DNA of 64,000 nt from Mallotus nudiflorus. Its lineage: Eukaryota > Streptophyta > Magnoliopsida > Malpighiales > Euphorbiaceae. The DNA lies in contig CANTUR010000675.1 in assembly GCA_947683625.1 (NCBI GenBank), positions 1,645,501-1,709,500 of the forward strand, read 5' to 3'. A program made the position numbers and the translations under genes. The notes beneath the pieces were generated by a model that saw only the letters and a program-made list of their open reading frames with translations, made no database searches and had not been told where the DNA came from. Positions 1 to 10,570 of this stretch are shown here, one piece after another (the first letter of the stretch is position 1; each line of letters begins with the position of its first letter).

Positions 1-457
1 ATACAAGTAAATGAGATGGAAGCCTCATCATTGATTTATCTTATTTGAAACATAAAAATAAACACAAGAATGAATAAATGATGTAAACATAAACAATATA
101 AATTCGGCTGCAAGCCTGCAATGACCCAATAAGAAGAATTCTTTAGCAATAAGTCCTTCAATCAGTAACAAACATGAACCTTAAGAGTCCTTAACAAGAT
201 TCAAATAAGTCGGTACCACTACCAGAAATTGCCTTGAAAAGAAGAAGCAACAAGCATTAGTATAATAAATCAAAATAAGTAATAATTTAATAACAGGGAG
301 GGAGGCTTAGACTCAATATGCAAAGCAAGTCATGAATAGCAAATGTAGCCACACTTCCAACAATATCAACAAATTGAGCTACCAGGGAAAATTAAGCACA
401 TCATTCACTTATTTGACTCATTTTAAATTGAGCAGAAGCATTCATCATAGCCTCACA
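1..457. other. AT-rich flank of the hAT remnant
   Basis: I see no gene here. The stretch lies beyond the C-terminal end of the minus-strand hAT transposase remnant and probably belongs to the 3' non-coding part of that element, but no terminal inverted repeat or 8-bp duplication could be recognised, so the boundary of the transposon is unknown. Confidence 0.4.
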
Positions 458-650
458 TATGCAAAAAAAATGCAACATCAACACTGAACAAAATCAAATC
501 AGTAATGGAGGTCACATCTTAATGCAAAAAAATGCAATATCAACACTGAAGCAAAAGCAGAATCAACAGTGAAGGTCATATGTTAATGCAAAATAATGCA
601 ACAGCAACACTGTATCTTATTCAAAAATGCAGTGAAGGTCACATTTAATT
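458..650. repeat. Three tandem copies of a ~64-bp unit
   Basis: Three adjacent units begin at about 458, 521 and 585. Each starts with AATGCAAAA-type sequence, continues with ATCAACACTGAA or a close variant, and ends with GTGAAGGTCACAT-like sequence. Spacing is about 64 bp. They lie downstream of the hAT transposase stop region, where hAT elements often carry subterminal repeats that bind transposase; that role is inferred. Confidence 0.65.
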
Positions 651-944
651 GCAAACCTCATAAGCAAACAACAACATAAAGAAAAAGCAGCACAAGCAAA
701 TAGCAACAATAGCATAGATAAATCATCAATATAAAAAGTATCTAAGGTTACCAAATTTACTCAAAAAAATTTATTAGCAAAATCTGTTATATGACTTAAA
801 AGGAGGCATGGTTAACACTCAACAACGGCATGTTTGGCACTATTCCAACTGATGGCAAATCTGCACAAGTAAAATAACAAACTTAGTAAAAATTAAATGA
901 AAAAACATGTATTTATTAAGGCATATAAAATTAATACATACCTT

Positions 945-3049
945 TTTTAAATTTTTCTAAATCTTTAAGTGCCTTTTCAATTGACACAAGTTGATTGCCC
1001 TTTCTTAGCTAATATGAATTACAGATAAAAGCTTCCATTATCTTTAGAGTCAAGAAGCTCCTAAAGACATCAAAGACTCTCCCACCTGTGCTAAAAGCAC
1101 TCTTTGAAGTAACTGTAATGATAGGAATAGCTAACACATCTCAAGAAAGTTTAGAGAGGATGGGGAATATCTCTGAATTCAACTTCCACCACCTCAATAC
1201 ATTAAAGGGACTGAACCTCAATAACTGCTTCATTTAGGCATAAGTCAAGCTCACTTTTCTTGCTTCCACCTCCTAAACCCTCTTTTAGTTTTTGTTTCTT
1301 AAAACGGGGCTTCAAAATAGATATATTTTTCCTACAAACAAAATCAGAGGCACCTGATTCAAATTGGCTAAGAGGTTCAACAGAGGAAATCTAAGAAACA
1401 AAATTAGTTGAGAGTTTGTATAAGCCAACATAATCTTCAAACAGCTCATAAAGAGAACATTTGATACTATTGAATATGCTTCCACCAAGTATTTCTCTAT
1501 AAATAGTATTTAAGGAGAAATCATGTATTCAATTTTGTCCCTAGGATTTAAAATGTTGGCAATGAAAATGAGATGGTTCATTTTTCCAGGGTTACCCCAA
1601 TATTTGTTAAACTTAGTTTTCATGTTATTTCCCTAAGCCATATTGATAAATCATCAGATTTTTGCCACTCATTTAGAATGCAGAATAAGTCAAAAATTTT
1701 AGTGAAAAATAGATTGGCAATAATGTATTGAGAATTAGAAATTCTCAATGTTAACTCATAGAAATGATGCAGAAATGTCACATATTGCTTGACAGACTCC
1801 CAATCCAAATTAGTTAGTACATTATCACCCAAATCTGACCTAAAACTGCTTTCATGTTCCTTATAAAATTAAAAGGCTTTTTCATAAGAAGAAGCAGTCT
1901 TGAACATCAAACAGGTTGAGTTCCACTTAGTGGGAATATTAAGGCATAAACTTGATTTACATTGAACCCTAAATAAGTCATTATATTCCTTGAATTTCCT
2001 TAATCTAGATGGTGAGTTCTTAGTATACCTAACAACATCCTTTATTCTTTTAATAAAAAATTTTGCATCTTTCAGCCCCTCATTCATTACAAGATTTAAG
2101 ATATATAAAATGCAACGCATGTGTGCATACTTAGCTCTAACTGTGCTCACCCCCTAATTTATCAATTTTTTCTAAATATAATAAAGTTATGTTATTAGAG
2201 GAGGCATTGTCAACTATGACAATGAATGTATTCCTCAAACCCCACTCTAGCAAGAAATTCTCTAAAGTTTTGGCTATGTGTTCCCCTCTATATGAAGAAA
2301 TAGGTATAAAAGAAATGATTTTTTTGTTAAGCCTTCACTCATCATCAATGAAATGTGTTGTAATGCATATATTTGATTCTCTAGATAGATATCCAGAAAT
2401 CAGAGGTCAAGAAAACCTATTAGAATGGGATTTGAAATAATTTTTTAGTTAAGTCTCTCTTCTACATAAGAATTAAAGCAATCCCTACTCACTGTCCGCC
2501 AAGATGGAATCTTAAACCTAGGGCATACAACAATTAGAAATTGTTTAAAACCCTCCCCTTCAACAAACTTAAAGGGTAACTCATCAATGATAGTCATTTT
2601 AGCAAGGGTAGCCTTAATTTGGTCTTGGTCAAATTTCTAAGTCCTAAATAAACCCACATTTTCAAAAAGCTTCCACATTAGGTTTGAATGTTAGAAGTGT
2701 TTGTCTGATGTCTGATGTCTTTGCTATGTGGATTTTTTTTTTTACAAGCAAGCATGTGATTTCTAAGTGAAGATGTGCCATCTACTTTTGAATGATAGAA
2801 AATAATTTGAGTATAATATATATACTTAGCTTTTTGTATTATGCCTTTCTCATCTTTCAGCTTCTCAAAGTGCTCCCAAGCCTTGGATCTAGATTCATCC
2901 TCTTTCCTTTTATTCTCAACAATAACATTCTTCTTATTAGAAGCAAAATCAGTAAGTTTTCCTTCCACCTCAATCTGAGATTCAGAATCAAGAACAAGGA
3001 CACTACCAACAATAGTATTATTGCCGCTGAGGGGTGTCAGATTATCCAT
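945..3049 (-). pseudogene. hAT-family (RICESLEEPER-like) transposase, decayed
   Basis: This is a broken DNA transposase of the hAT superfamily, read right to left. From the N-terminus: a methionine at 3049 and a BED zinc finger at about 2700-2900 ending in SLRNHMLACKKKNP; the catalytic-core segment at 1869-2440, including the conserved patch IPTKWNSTCLM; an intervening segment at 1620-1832; and the C-terminal dimerisation domain at about 1020-1150, recognisable by SAFSTGGRVFD, followed by a helix ending near 945. Several stops and frame changes separate the pieces, so no full-length protein can be made. In the BED finger the two positions that normally carry the first zinc-binding cysteines read tyrosine (AKYIYY). 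The family normally has about 650-700 residues, and the remnant covers most of that length. Element ends were not found. Family assignment is firm; activity is excluded by the lesions. Confidence 0.85.
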
Positions 3050-4080
3050 CCTACATGCATAGGCAACAATATAAAAGAGTTATAAACATTTTGTGAAGCA
3101 AAAAAATACATGTCAGTCAACCAAAATAGCAACACAGAATATCACTAGAATAGTATTAGAATGCAATAAAAAATAGCATCAGATTACAACATATAATAGC
3201 ATCAGAATGCAGTACAGAAAGCATCAGAATAATAATTCACAATTACTTTATCAACCAGAATAGGAAAGAGAAAAATAAATTTAGATTTCTACAAATATTT
3301 CTAAATACAAGCATTATGATTAGAAACCAAAATTTAAAAAAAATTTATAAAAATAAGAACAACTAAATCAAAAAATCATGATTTAATACATGAAAAATAA
3401 GATTTTATTTTCTCAAAATAAATTAAACTTTCAAAAAAATTTTAGATAATGCAACTCAACACTCAATAGAATCAAAATAAAAGTTTAAAAAATTGAAAAT
3501 AATTTTAAATTAAAACAAAATATCACCTTTTAAAAAATAGAATTAAAAGAACTAAAAGTTTGCCTTAATTTTTTTGTAACACTAGTTTTATCACAGAAAA
3601 GATTTTGATATGGATAGATAAACTTAGATCGGGATAAATCTGCTAATATCGGGACAAATCAGCTCAGATCAAGACTAGATCGGAAGCTTCCACCTCTTTG
3701 ATTGCAAGGAATTTCCACCACATTAACTTTTACTCGAAAATAAAAACCAAATATCAAATTAGATAAAATGATTCAATTGATTCAAGTTCACATAAATAGA
3801 AAAATATCCAAAATTGAAACTATATTGAATATCTCACCTTATATTCTGAAAGATCTTAAACTTTTTTTTAACATGCATGCTTAAAAATGAACAAATAAAG
3901 TCCTGTATACTAGAAATCTACCATTAAATTGATTCTATAGTAATAAACACAAACATATAATTAATAGATTTAGGAAAGAAACATCATTATCCAGAGAAGT
4001 TCGATGCGAAAGAGAACTAGAAAGAAGAGAAGAGAAGATTAAAAAGTGAAGAAGGTGAGACTTAGGTTGAAGGAAATTAG
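3050..4080. other. Non-coding AT-rich stretch upstream of the hAT remnant
   Basis: No coding region is supported. It contains short reiterations such as CGGGATAAATC / CGGGACAAATC at about 3630-3670. It probably represents the hAT 5' non-coding region, since it lies just upstream of the transposase start on the minus strand. Confidence 0.35.
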
Positions 4081-4084
4081 GAGA

Positions 4085-4320
4085 CTAGGGTTTAAAGGAG
4101 AGGGGTCGAGAGAAAATAGAGAGTGACAATTAGGGTAGGTTTAAAACCCATACTAAACCACCCTACGACTCGCCCTCTCCCCCACCCATTTCTCTCCACC
4201 TGCCTACCCCACCCATATTCAATTGAGCTAGCCCAAGAATTCATTTCGGACCAGGTTAAATATTTTAGGCCAGCCCAATTTTGCTCAGTCCTGTCTAGCA
4301 CCACACTACCATTGTCATTG
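4085..4320. other. GC-richer block, possible hAT terminal region
   Basis: Base composition changes sharply from the surrounding AT-rich DNA to a C-rich block containing CCCTCTCCCCCACCC and CCAGCCCAATTTTGC. Plant hAT elements near RICESLEEPER often carry GGGC/GCCC-rich subterminal DNA upstream of the transposase, so this may be the 5' end of the element. A matching opposite end was not found, so the call is tentative. Confidence 0.3.
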
Positions 4321-5120
4321 TGCTACCATTTTTTCCATAAAACTGAGTTTGAAATGAAAATATATAGCATGTAATATATCCAATAGAATAACATCCTTAT
4401 AACATAATATTGCAAAAACAAACTCATAATCAAGATTTGAAAAAATGATTTGGAAACAAATTCTCTACATTCAACATTAGAAAAAAAAAAGGCCCAAAGC
4501 TAGACTTCCAAAGAATAAACTTTCAATTAAAAAGTCCAGTATTGATATTTGGTAAAGGAAAAGAAATGGGTGCTTGAGGAGGGTGGATTTTCATGTTAAT
4601 TGCATAAGGAGGATCATTATTGCTTGATTAAGAAAATATATGAGTAAGGACATAAAGATAAATGCAAAACATGTAAAATAAAGAAGTAAATTTTAGGAAA
4701 AATGGTTGCATACTCAATGGATTACATCCAAGAAACTATGGAGTTAGAGTTGACCATTGGAGCAAGAACCACTTTGATGGAGATGGTAGATATTACAATG
4801 GTGATAGGTAGATTTGAGTGAGAATTTATTTGAGTAAAGATAATTGATTAGAAAGAAAGGGAAAAAAGATTAGTTCAATAAAAAAATTAAAAAGAAAATA
4901 GATGAGGTGGATGGATGAAGGAGGATATGAGGCTAAAATAATTGGTGGAGAATTATTAAAATTATGGGATCTAACATTAGTTTTGTCTTTGGTTTTACTT
5001 CAATGTAATTGAGGGACAAAATTAATATTTTGTTAGATATTTTTTACACTAATTTTGGAACTTTACTCTCTATTAACAGTGCATAAATTTCACACACTTA
5101 ATTGCAGTTTAAAAAATCCT
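4321..5120. other. Intergenic, no gene seen
   Basis: AT-rich DNA without a convincing open reading frame or recognised repeat. The small open frames here are short and lack family resemblance. Confidence 0.4.
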
Positions 5121-5240
5121 TAATGAAACAAAAATAATGATATAAAGATTTAACAAAATAAAAATAATAATAAAAGGGTTTAATAAAACACAATAAATGT
5201 TTAAGGGCTCAACAAAATAAATCGTGAAAGTTTGAGGGCT
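5121..5240. repeat. Exact-period 30-bp x4 tandem repeat
   Basis: Four 30-bp units start at 5121, 5151, 5181 and 5211. Each follows the pattern TAA-C/T-AAAA(C/T)AAAATAATG... ending in a purine-rich AAGGGCTC/AAGGGTTT-type motif. The MITE at 61238-61561 contains units of about 31 bp with the same logic (AGGCTCAATGTAT...ATAAATAATAG), so this array may be the arm of a related, now end-less MITE. Confidence 0.6.
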
Positions 5241-5689
5241 AAGGAATGGGTGTTTCCTAAGTAATTCATATAATTCATTAACTTTGGGATATAAAATTTG
5301 ACCAATTCTACCAATTTTCAAAACCAAAGGGTAAATGAAGATTTAAGTTAGTTTTAAGGAAGAATGACTAAGAATGAGTATGGGTTGTTTTTTTGGTATG
5401 AAAAAATCATTATACCATGCTTGTTGATAATTCTACTACATATATCTTGAGTTATAAGAAAGAATTTATCCAAATTTTATTGTGAATTTCCTTGGTTTTG
5501 ATAGATCTTAACCCCAATTTATCATAAATATTAAATATATATAAGAGTACTTTGATCCTTTCTAGTGAAATGCTTAAATTGGACTAATCAACGTCTATTA
5601 AAATCCTTTTATAATATAGTTGAGGTTTTGAAGAACATAAGGTTTATAATACTATTGTTGATGGAAAAGGTTTTGTACTACAATTAAAA

Positions 5690-6640
5690 GATTTTTAGAG
5701 TAAAAACCATCTTCAATGCCAGTGATATTTTTAAAACTTTCTTTTCTAAATAAAATTTAATTCAGATTTTCTAAAAATTTGAGAAATACTTTGGTTTGGT
5801 CTTTATGCTTTCAAATATACCTTTTAAATTAATTTAGAAAGGATTTTAGAATCTTCCAAAATAATTTCCTTTCTTGCTTATTTTTCATAAATTTGCTTGG
5901 CTACTTCTTTAGTTAATCCTGCCAACAATGAGTCTCTATGAGCTAGTGCTAGATTTGGTTGGTCCAATAATTAGGCAATCCAGCCTTTAATGTCTTTTTC
6001 ATTTTATAGGGTTAAAAAGGAGGCTTGATGTTAAACAATTGTTTGCAGTTGGGTCTTTAATTCTTCTTGGGAGACTTCTTCCCAGGTTTTAACTTTATTG
6101 GATGAGGAGGAAGGTGTTATTTGTTTTTCTAAGGCTTTACTTTCATTAGATGGTTAACTATTTTTTCTTCAAATCATAGTGCTTGTTTTGAAGAAAAAAG
6201 TTAGATAATTTATGATGGAATTTCTTTCTCCTCTAATATATTCAATATTAAAATAAAAAATACTTAAAATTATTTGTCATTTTGCAAAAATTTATTTTGA
6301 TGCAATTTTTTTAAAATTTTTTTGCAAAACCTCTTTTGAATATATATAGTCAATTTAACAAAGAAATTTTTAATTTAATAAATCACTTAAAAACTTGGTT
6401 GCAGAGGCAATAGTTTTAACAATTTTAAAAGTGTGGGGTTTGCTTTATGTAAACATGGGATACTACTAAACTACTTTTTAATTTGTTTGATTATTAAAAT
6501 ATGAATATCTATCAAAGGTACAAGATTCTTTTTAAACCTTTAATGTAGTGGTTTGACAATCCTATTAATATTGGAATAGAAATCTATCACATAGTTTAGA
6601 CTTCCTAAAAACCTTTGCAATTGATTTTTATCTAGAATTT
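5690..6640 (-). pseudogene. Endogenous caulimovirid (pararetrovirus) RT/RNase H remnant
   Basis: Read on the minus strand, about 6545-6635 encodes the end of a reverse transcriptase connecting to RNase H, with the motif LQRFLGSLNYV typical of plant pararetroviruses rather than Ty3/Gypsy elements (which carry a FLGL.GYYR-type motif). Further down, about 6190-6345 matches the C-terminal RNase H region, with AKEVLQK and FNIEYIRGE motifs in the order found in Florendovirus/Petuvirus-type polymerases. A downstream coding-like segment near 6080-6130 contains KTWEEVSQEEL. Multiple stops and frame changes are present and the catalytic RT core and upstream genes are missing, so it is a dead fossil that cannot yield virus. 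Family-level assignment is fairly secure; the genus is inferred from motif style. Confidence 0.72.
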
Positions 6641-6660
6641 TACCTTTCTTGGGAGATGTA

Positions 6661-6948
6661 GTGTGATACAAACCCACTAGATGACCTACTCTAGGAACAT
6701 GTTCAACATGAACCCAAGCTCACACTCTTAAGGAAAGTTCAAATCAAGTTCCAATTCAGACATAAGAAACCTTTACCTCATGTTTAGTTAGTCCAAACAA
6801 CCAAAGACATATCAAAACTTTAACCTTTTAAACAATAACAGACAAGCCACAAAGGCTATTAAGAAGACACCACAATCTACTGTCAGAAAGATAGATTGAT
6901 AAGTCACAAAGATTGTCACATAGTGAACCACCAAGTAACCAAAAAGAA
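6661..6948 (-). repeat. Proximal part of an older LTR-like segment
   Basis: This segment continues on the far side of the 3-kb insertion at 6949-9958 and, read on the minus strand, would be the R/U5 part of the LTR whose promoter lies at about 9959-10570. Near its end, on the minus strand, a GGGTTTGTATCACAC sequence resembles a decayed initiator-Met primer-binding site. The join is inferred from the insertion geometry, not proven. Confidence 0.35.
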
Positions 6949-7525
6949 TGTCATGACCCAAACCGGGGGCCATGATCAGCGCTAGGGAATGAGAATTCTT
7001 TTGAATCCAGAACCTGTAGCAAGCCTTAAAAGAATAAAAACTTGCAATAAATAAAATAAAATAAAATAAAATAAATAAAAATACATCATAATTTAAATCT
7101 CAATAATTATGTAATAAAAATATTCTCTTCCATATCATAACATGAAATATCTTAATACAATTTTCAGAGAAAAACTCTGAATTTAAAATCGCATACAAGC
7201 ATTAAGTACAATTCTCGACCGATACAAATACAACTACTGCAGTTTCTAGAGTACAATATAAAACTAAGTAAATGATTTACATAATAGATCCGGAGCGGAA
7301 GAAATCCAATGGATAGGCCTACTGCTGAGGTCTGAAGAACAAAACTCTTCTGTAAAAATATCAACTGAGGGGAGTCAGACTTCACTGAGTGAATTGTTAT
7401 AATATATATACGCGCATCTCCTATATGTCAAATGCAATCAATTATATGTATATAATAAATATATATGCAAGCAATTCACATGGATGCTAGAAATCACTTT
7501 ATTTCATGATACTGAAAATATATAT

Positions 7526-7631
7526 CTATTGTTATTTGAGGTTGTGATCATTTAGGGTTCTATTTGATCCTTTAAAAATTTTTAAAGGATCAAATAGAAT
7601 CCTAAATGATCACAACCTCAAATAACAATAG
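7526..7631. repeat. Near-perfect palindrome, 53-bp arms
   Basis: Arms 7526-7578 and 7579-7631 are reverse complements with one mismatch (AGGGTTC against AGGATTC) and no loop; the centre is AAAAATTTTT. The sister LTR at 19127-22511 has only the right-arm equivalent (near 19718-19755), so the left arm appears to have been added by a local inverted duplication after the two copies diverged. Confidence 0.9.
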
Positions 7632-9561
7632 AAATCACTCTAGTCATACTGTCTCACTTAATTCCAAATAACTTCACTTAATCCATCTGGACAGTAGACT
7701 AGCCCCGAGATACTAAGTCAACCGAGCTCTAGCAGTCTGACTGTCAGTGTGATTGGCCCCTAGACACTTAGTCAACCGAGCTCCAGCAACCACACCCTCA
7801 ATCACATCAATCTCAATCATATCAATCATGTCATATTTTCCTCAAATGAGTTAGTAATTTAACCCTACGATCTATCGCACCGGTACGTACTCGGTCCTAG
7901 TATTGCCCACTAGGTAGCACGTTCTATTGATATCCTTCATTTTAAAAATAACCATACATTCAGAAAATAAATAATGCACACTATCATTCAAAATGATAAA
8001 ATAAACTATATATATACCAGCAATATACCTAAAATAAACTAAGTATATTTCGAGTATATATATGTCATATAAATTCAAATCAAATGTGAAATATTCCAAA
8101 AATAAACCAATAGTATACTAGAAACATGCTAAGTAAAGATCAATAAAAATAACATGCATTTATTTAGAAATATACCTAAAATATACTAAAAATATACATA
8201 AAGTATATGAATCATTTATTAAAGCAATTTATGAAAAATTCAATTAAAACATGTATTTCTAAAATATGAACCTAAATGCAATGTATATATAGAATAATAA
8301 CTCACAGGTGTGCGCTCCTCAAGATGAGTACGACGGGTCTGGTCTATTAGGCCTCGGTTTCGATGCAACTAAACAATAAAAATAATCACAAAAAATCAGA
8401 ATAAATTTCTAACTTAAACTTATAGAGACTCGATCTAGGATTACAAAATACAGACTGACACAGAATTGAGATTTGACCTGATGTCACATTTTATGAGAAT
8501 TTTATCAAAAATTCGGCAGAACTTCCTTTGTAAAATGAACATCTATCTACTAAAAAGTAGAGCAGGTCCTGCAAGAAAAAATACACTTCAAATATACTAA
8601 TATTACTAAAAAATTCAATAAAAATTATATAAATACATAAAAATTATGTTCTCACATATATCTCATTATTATCAACAAAAACATATAATTAACCAATAAT
8701 TTCTACCAAAATATATATTTAACCTAATTTTCAAAATTGACATAAACTAAAAATAATTATAAAAATTACATAAAAATTATAAGCTCAACTCTAAAATTAA
8801 TAAAAATTAATAATAACACCAAAAATCATAAATTTATAATTTTAATAATTAATTTATGAAAATTAATAAAATAATAATAAAATATTCAAAAATTCACAAA
8901 AATCAAAATAAATTCCAAAAATCAAACAAAAATTCATAGAGGTAGATTAAGCTACTAGGAATCACATTTGTAAAGGGATTTTATGTGAATCAACCATTAA
9001 CAACCCTAAAAAAATTCAAAACCCTAATGTACCATAAACTAAAAATCACACAACACCAATTCAAATAAGGTTTTAAGCAAAAAGGAAGCTTGGATTCACA
9101 CTCGCCTAAGGAAGAGAATGGGACCGGCGGTGAGGAAAACGATGGCCGGAAACGCGATCGACGACAAGAAGCTTAACTCACTACCATTGTAACTTCAGGC
9201 AATCCGGTGAGCTTCTGGCGATCAGACAACGTCAGGGAGGAAGAGGGAAGAAGGAGGTGACCGACCAAAGGAGAGGGAGGCGTAGTGAAGGTTAAAGATC
9301 GGGTCGCACGAAGGGAAGAAGAGGAAGGAAGTTTTTGTAAAAAAAAAAATGGGACATGAATAGTATTTTTTGCATTTCTTTTGTTAAGTTTCTGTAAATG
9401 TATATATGTATACATATGCTGTGTGTGTGTTTTGGTGTTTAATGCATGCATGTATGTTTATTTTGTATGCATGCATGTGTATGTATATATTTATATATTA
9501 TATTAATAAAACATTATAATATAATAATAATACTTTACCATAAATCAATCTCAACCACTCA

Positions 9562-9567
<6 letters not shown>

Positions 9568-9602
<35 letters not shown>
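9568..9602. repeat. (TA)n microsatellite
   Basis: About 35 bp of uninterrupted TA inside the LTR-like element, at the position where the sister copy has a much longer TA tract. Confidence 0.9.
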
Positions 9603-9610
<8 letters not shown>

Positions 9611-9958
9611 TATAAACACACATACATTAACATATATACATAAAATAACAATATATAATAATAATACTAATAAAACAATTAATGTAATTTATCTAAAAAT
9701 ATAATATTTGAATAATAATGCACATAACTAAATATTATTAAAATAATACTATCCAAAATAATAATTATAAATAATGCAAATTAAATGTCCAAAATAATAA
9801 ATTTCAAAATAAAATATTTAGGTAGAAAATTATAATTAAACATAAAATAATGAATATTAACCACAAAATAATAAAATAATTAAAGTTGACTTTTAAAATT
9901 TATTAACACTGCAAATCTCATTTTATATTAAAATAATTTAAAAATATGAGTCATTACA

Positions 9959-10570
9959 GAGAATCCTCTCTAAATTTTATTAATCATCCACGATTGCATA
10001 CCCTTTAGGTTACATAAAATAAGGCCTTTTATAGAGGCTTAAAGAAACCCTAAATAAAACCTAATTAATATCCTAACTAAATAAGAAAACAAAATCCTTC
10101 TTAAATAAGAAAATATAACTCTACTTAAATAAGAAAATATAATCCTAGTCAAATTCGGATTTACAATATGCAAAACATTGTAGCACACTTTTCAATATGA
10201 TGAAGGCCGAATTGACTCAAGCCTAAAACATAAAAGTTGTAGCTCTTGTTGTTTTCTTTTAGTAACATCTTAAATCACTTCATTCGGATCTATATTGAGT
10301 GAGATACAGCCTATTTACTTACGTATATTTAGTCTGCCCAGTTTTATACATGACCTGATAATTTTTCATAATTTTAGCCCATGAAGACGATCAAATTAAC
10401 CCTAACTTTCTTCACAAAAGTTCTATTCCTCTATCTTAGCTTCCCATGGCATTTTGAATCATCTCAATTTGACTTCTGTAACAAAAGTTATGGCCAATAT
10501 ACTGAAATATGCTACACAAAATACGAATTTATACCAATTGCTCTTATCTTGAATGAAAGTTGACTTATTA
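9959..10570 (-). repeat. U3/promoter part of an older LTR, minus orientation
   Basis: On the minus strand this stretch reads as an LTR promoter: two related modules of about 80-160 bp (10240-10320 and 10400-10510), then three short AATAAGAAAATATAA-type repeats (10080-10145), a TATAAAAGG box at about 10029-10037, and AATAAAATT near 9975. The modules resemble the 193-bp units in the U3 of the Sirevirus LTRs at 22954 and 30740. The LTR was apparently split by the insertion at 6949-9958. No partner LTR is in the window. Confidence 0.5.

Larger units (their letters stand above)
6949..9958 (-). mobile_element. Solo LTR-like element, family shared with 19127-22511
   Basis: The block begins TGTCATGACCC and ends GTCATTACA, so on the minus strand it starts TGTAATGAC and ends GTCATGACA, with the TG...CA ends of an LTR. 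Flanks are AAGAA (6944-6948) and GAGAA (9959-9963), a 5-bp target duplication with one mismatch. It matches the block at 19127-22511 over most of its length, including the GGTCTGAAG...GGGGAGTCAGAC region and the CGGTACGTACTCGGTCCTAG segment. No gag, pol, PBS or PPT was found inside, so it is best read as a solo LTR of about 3.0 kb. The long LTR and TGTAAtGACC-type terminus suggest a Ty3/Gypsy (Tekay-like) parent, which is inference. Confidence 0.7.

Noticed and set aside
2189..2440. 83-residue plus-strand open frame
   Set aside because: It is the antisense of the hAT transposase core; the minus-strand translation there matches the hAT family.
5109..5327. 72-residue minus-strand frame
   Set aside because: Translates the 30-bp tandem array; length 30 is a multiple of three, which keeps it open by chance.
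9173..9451. 92-residue minus-strand open frame in the LTR-like element
   Set aside because: No domain; composition follows the GC-rich LTR segment, and the sister LTR does not preserve the frame.
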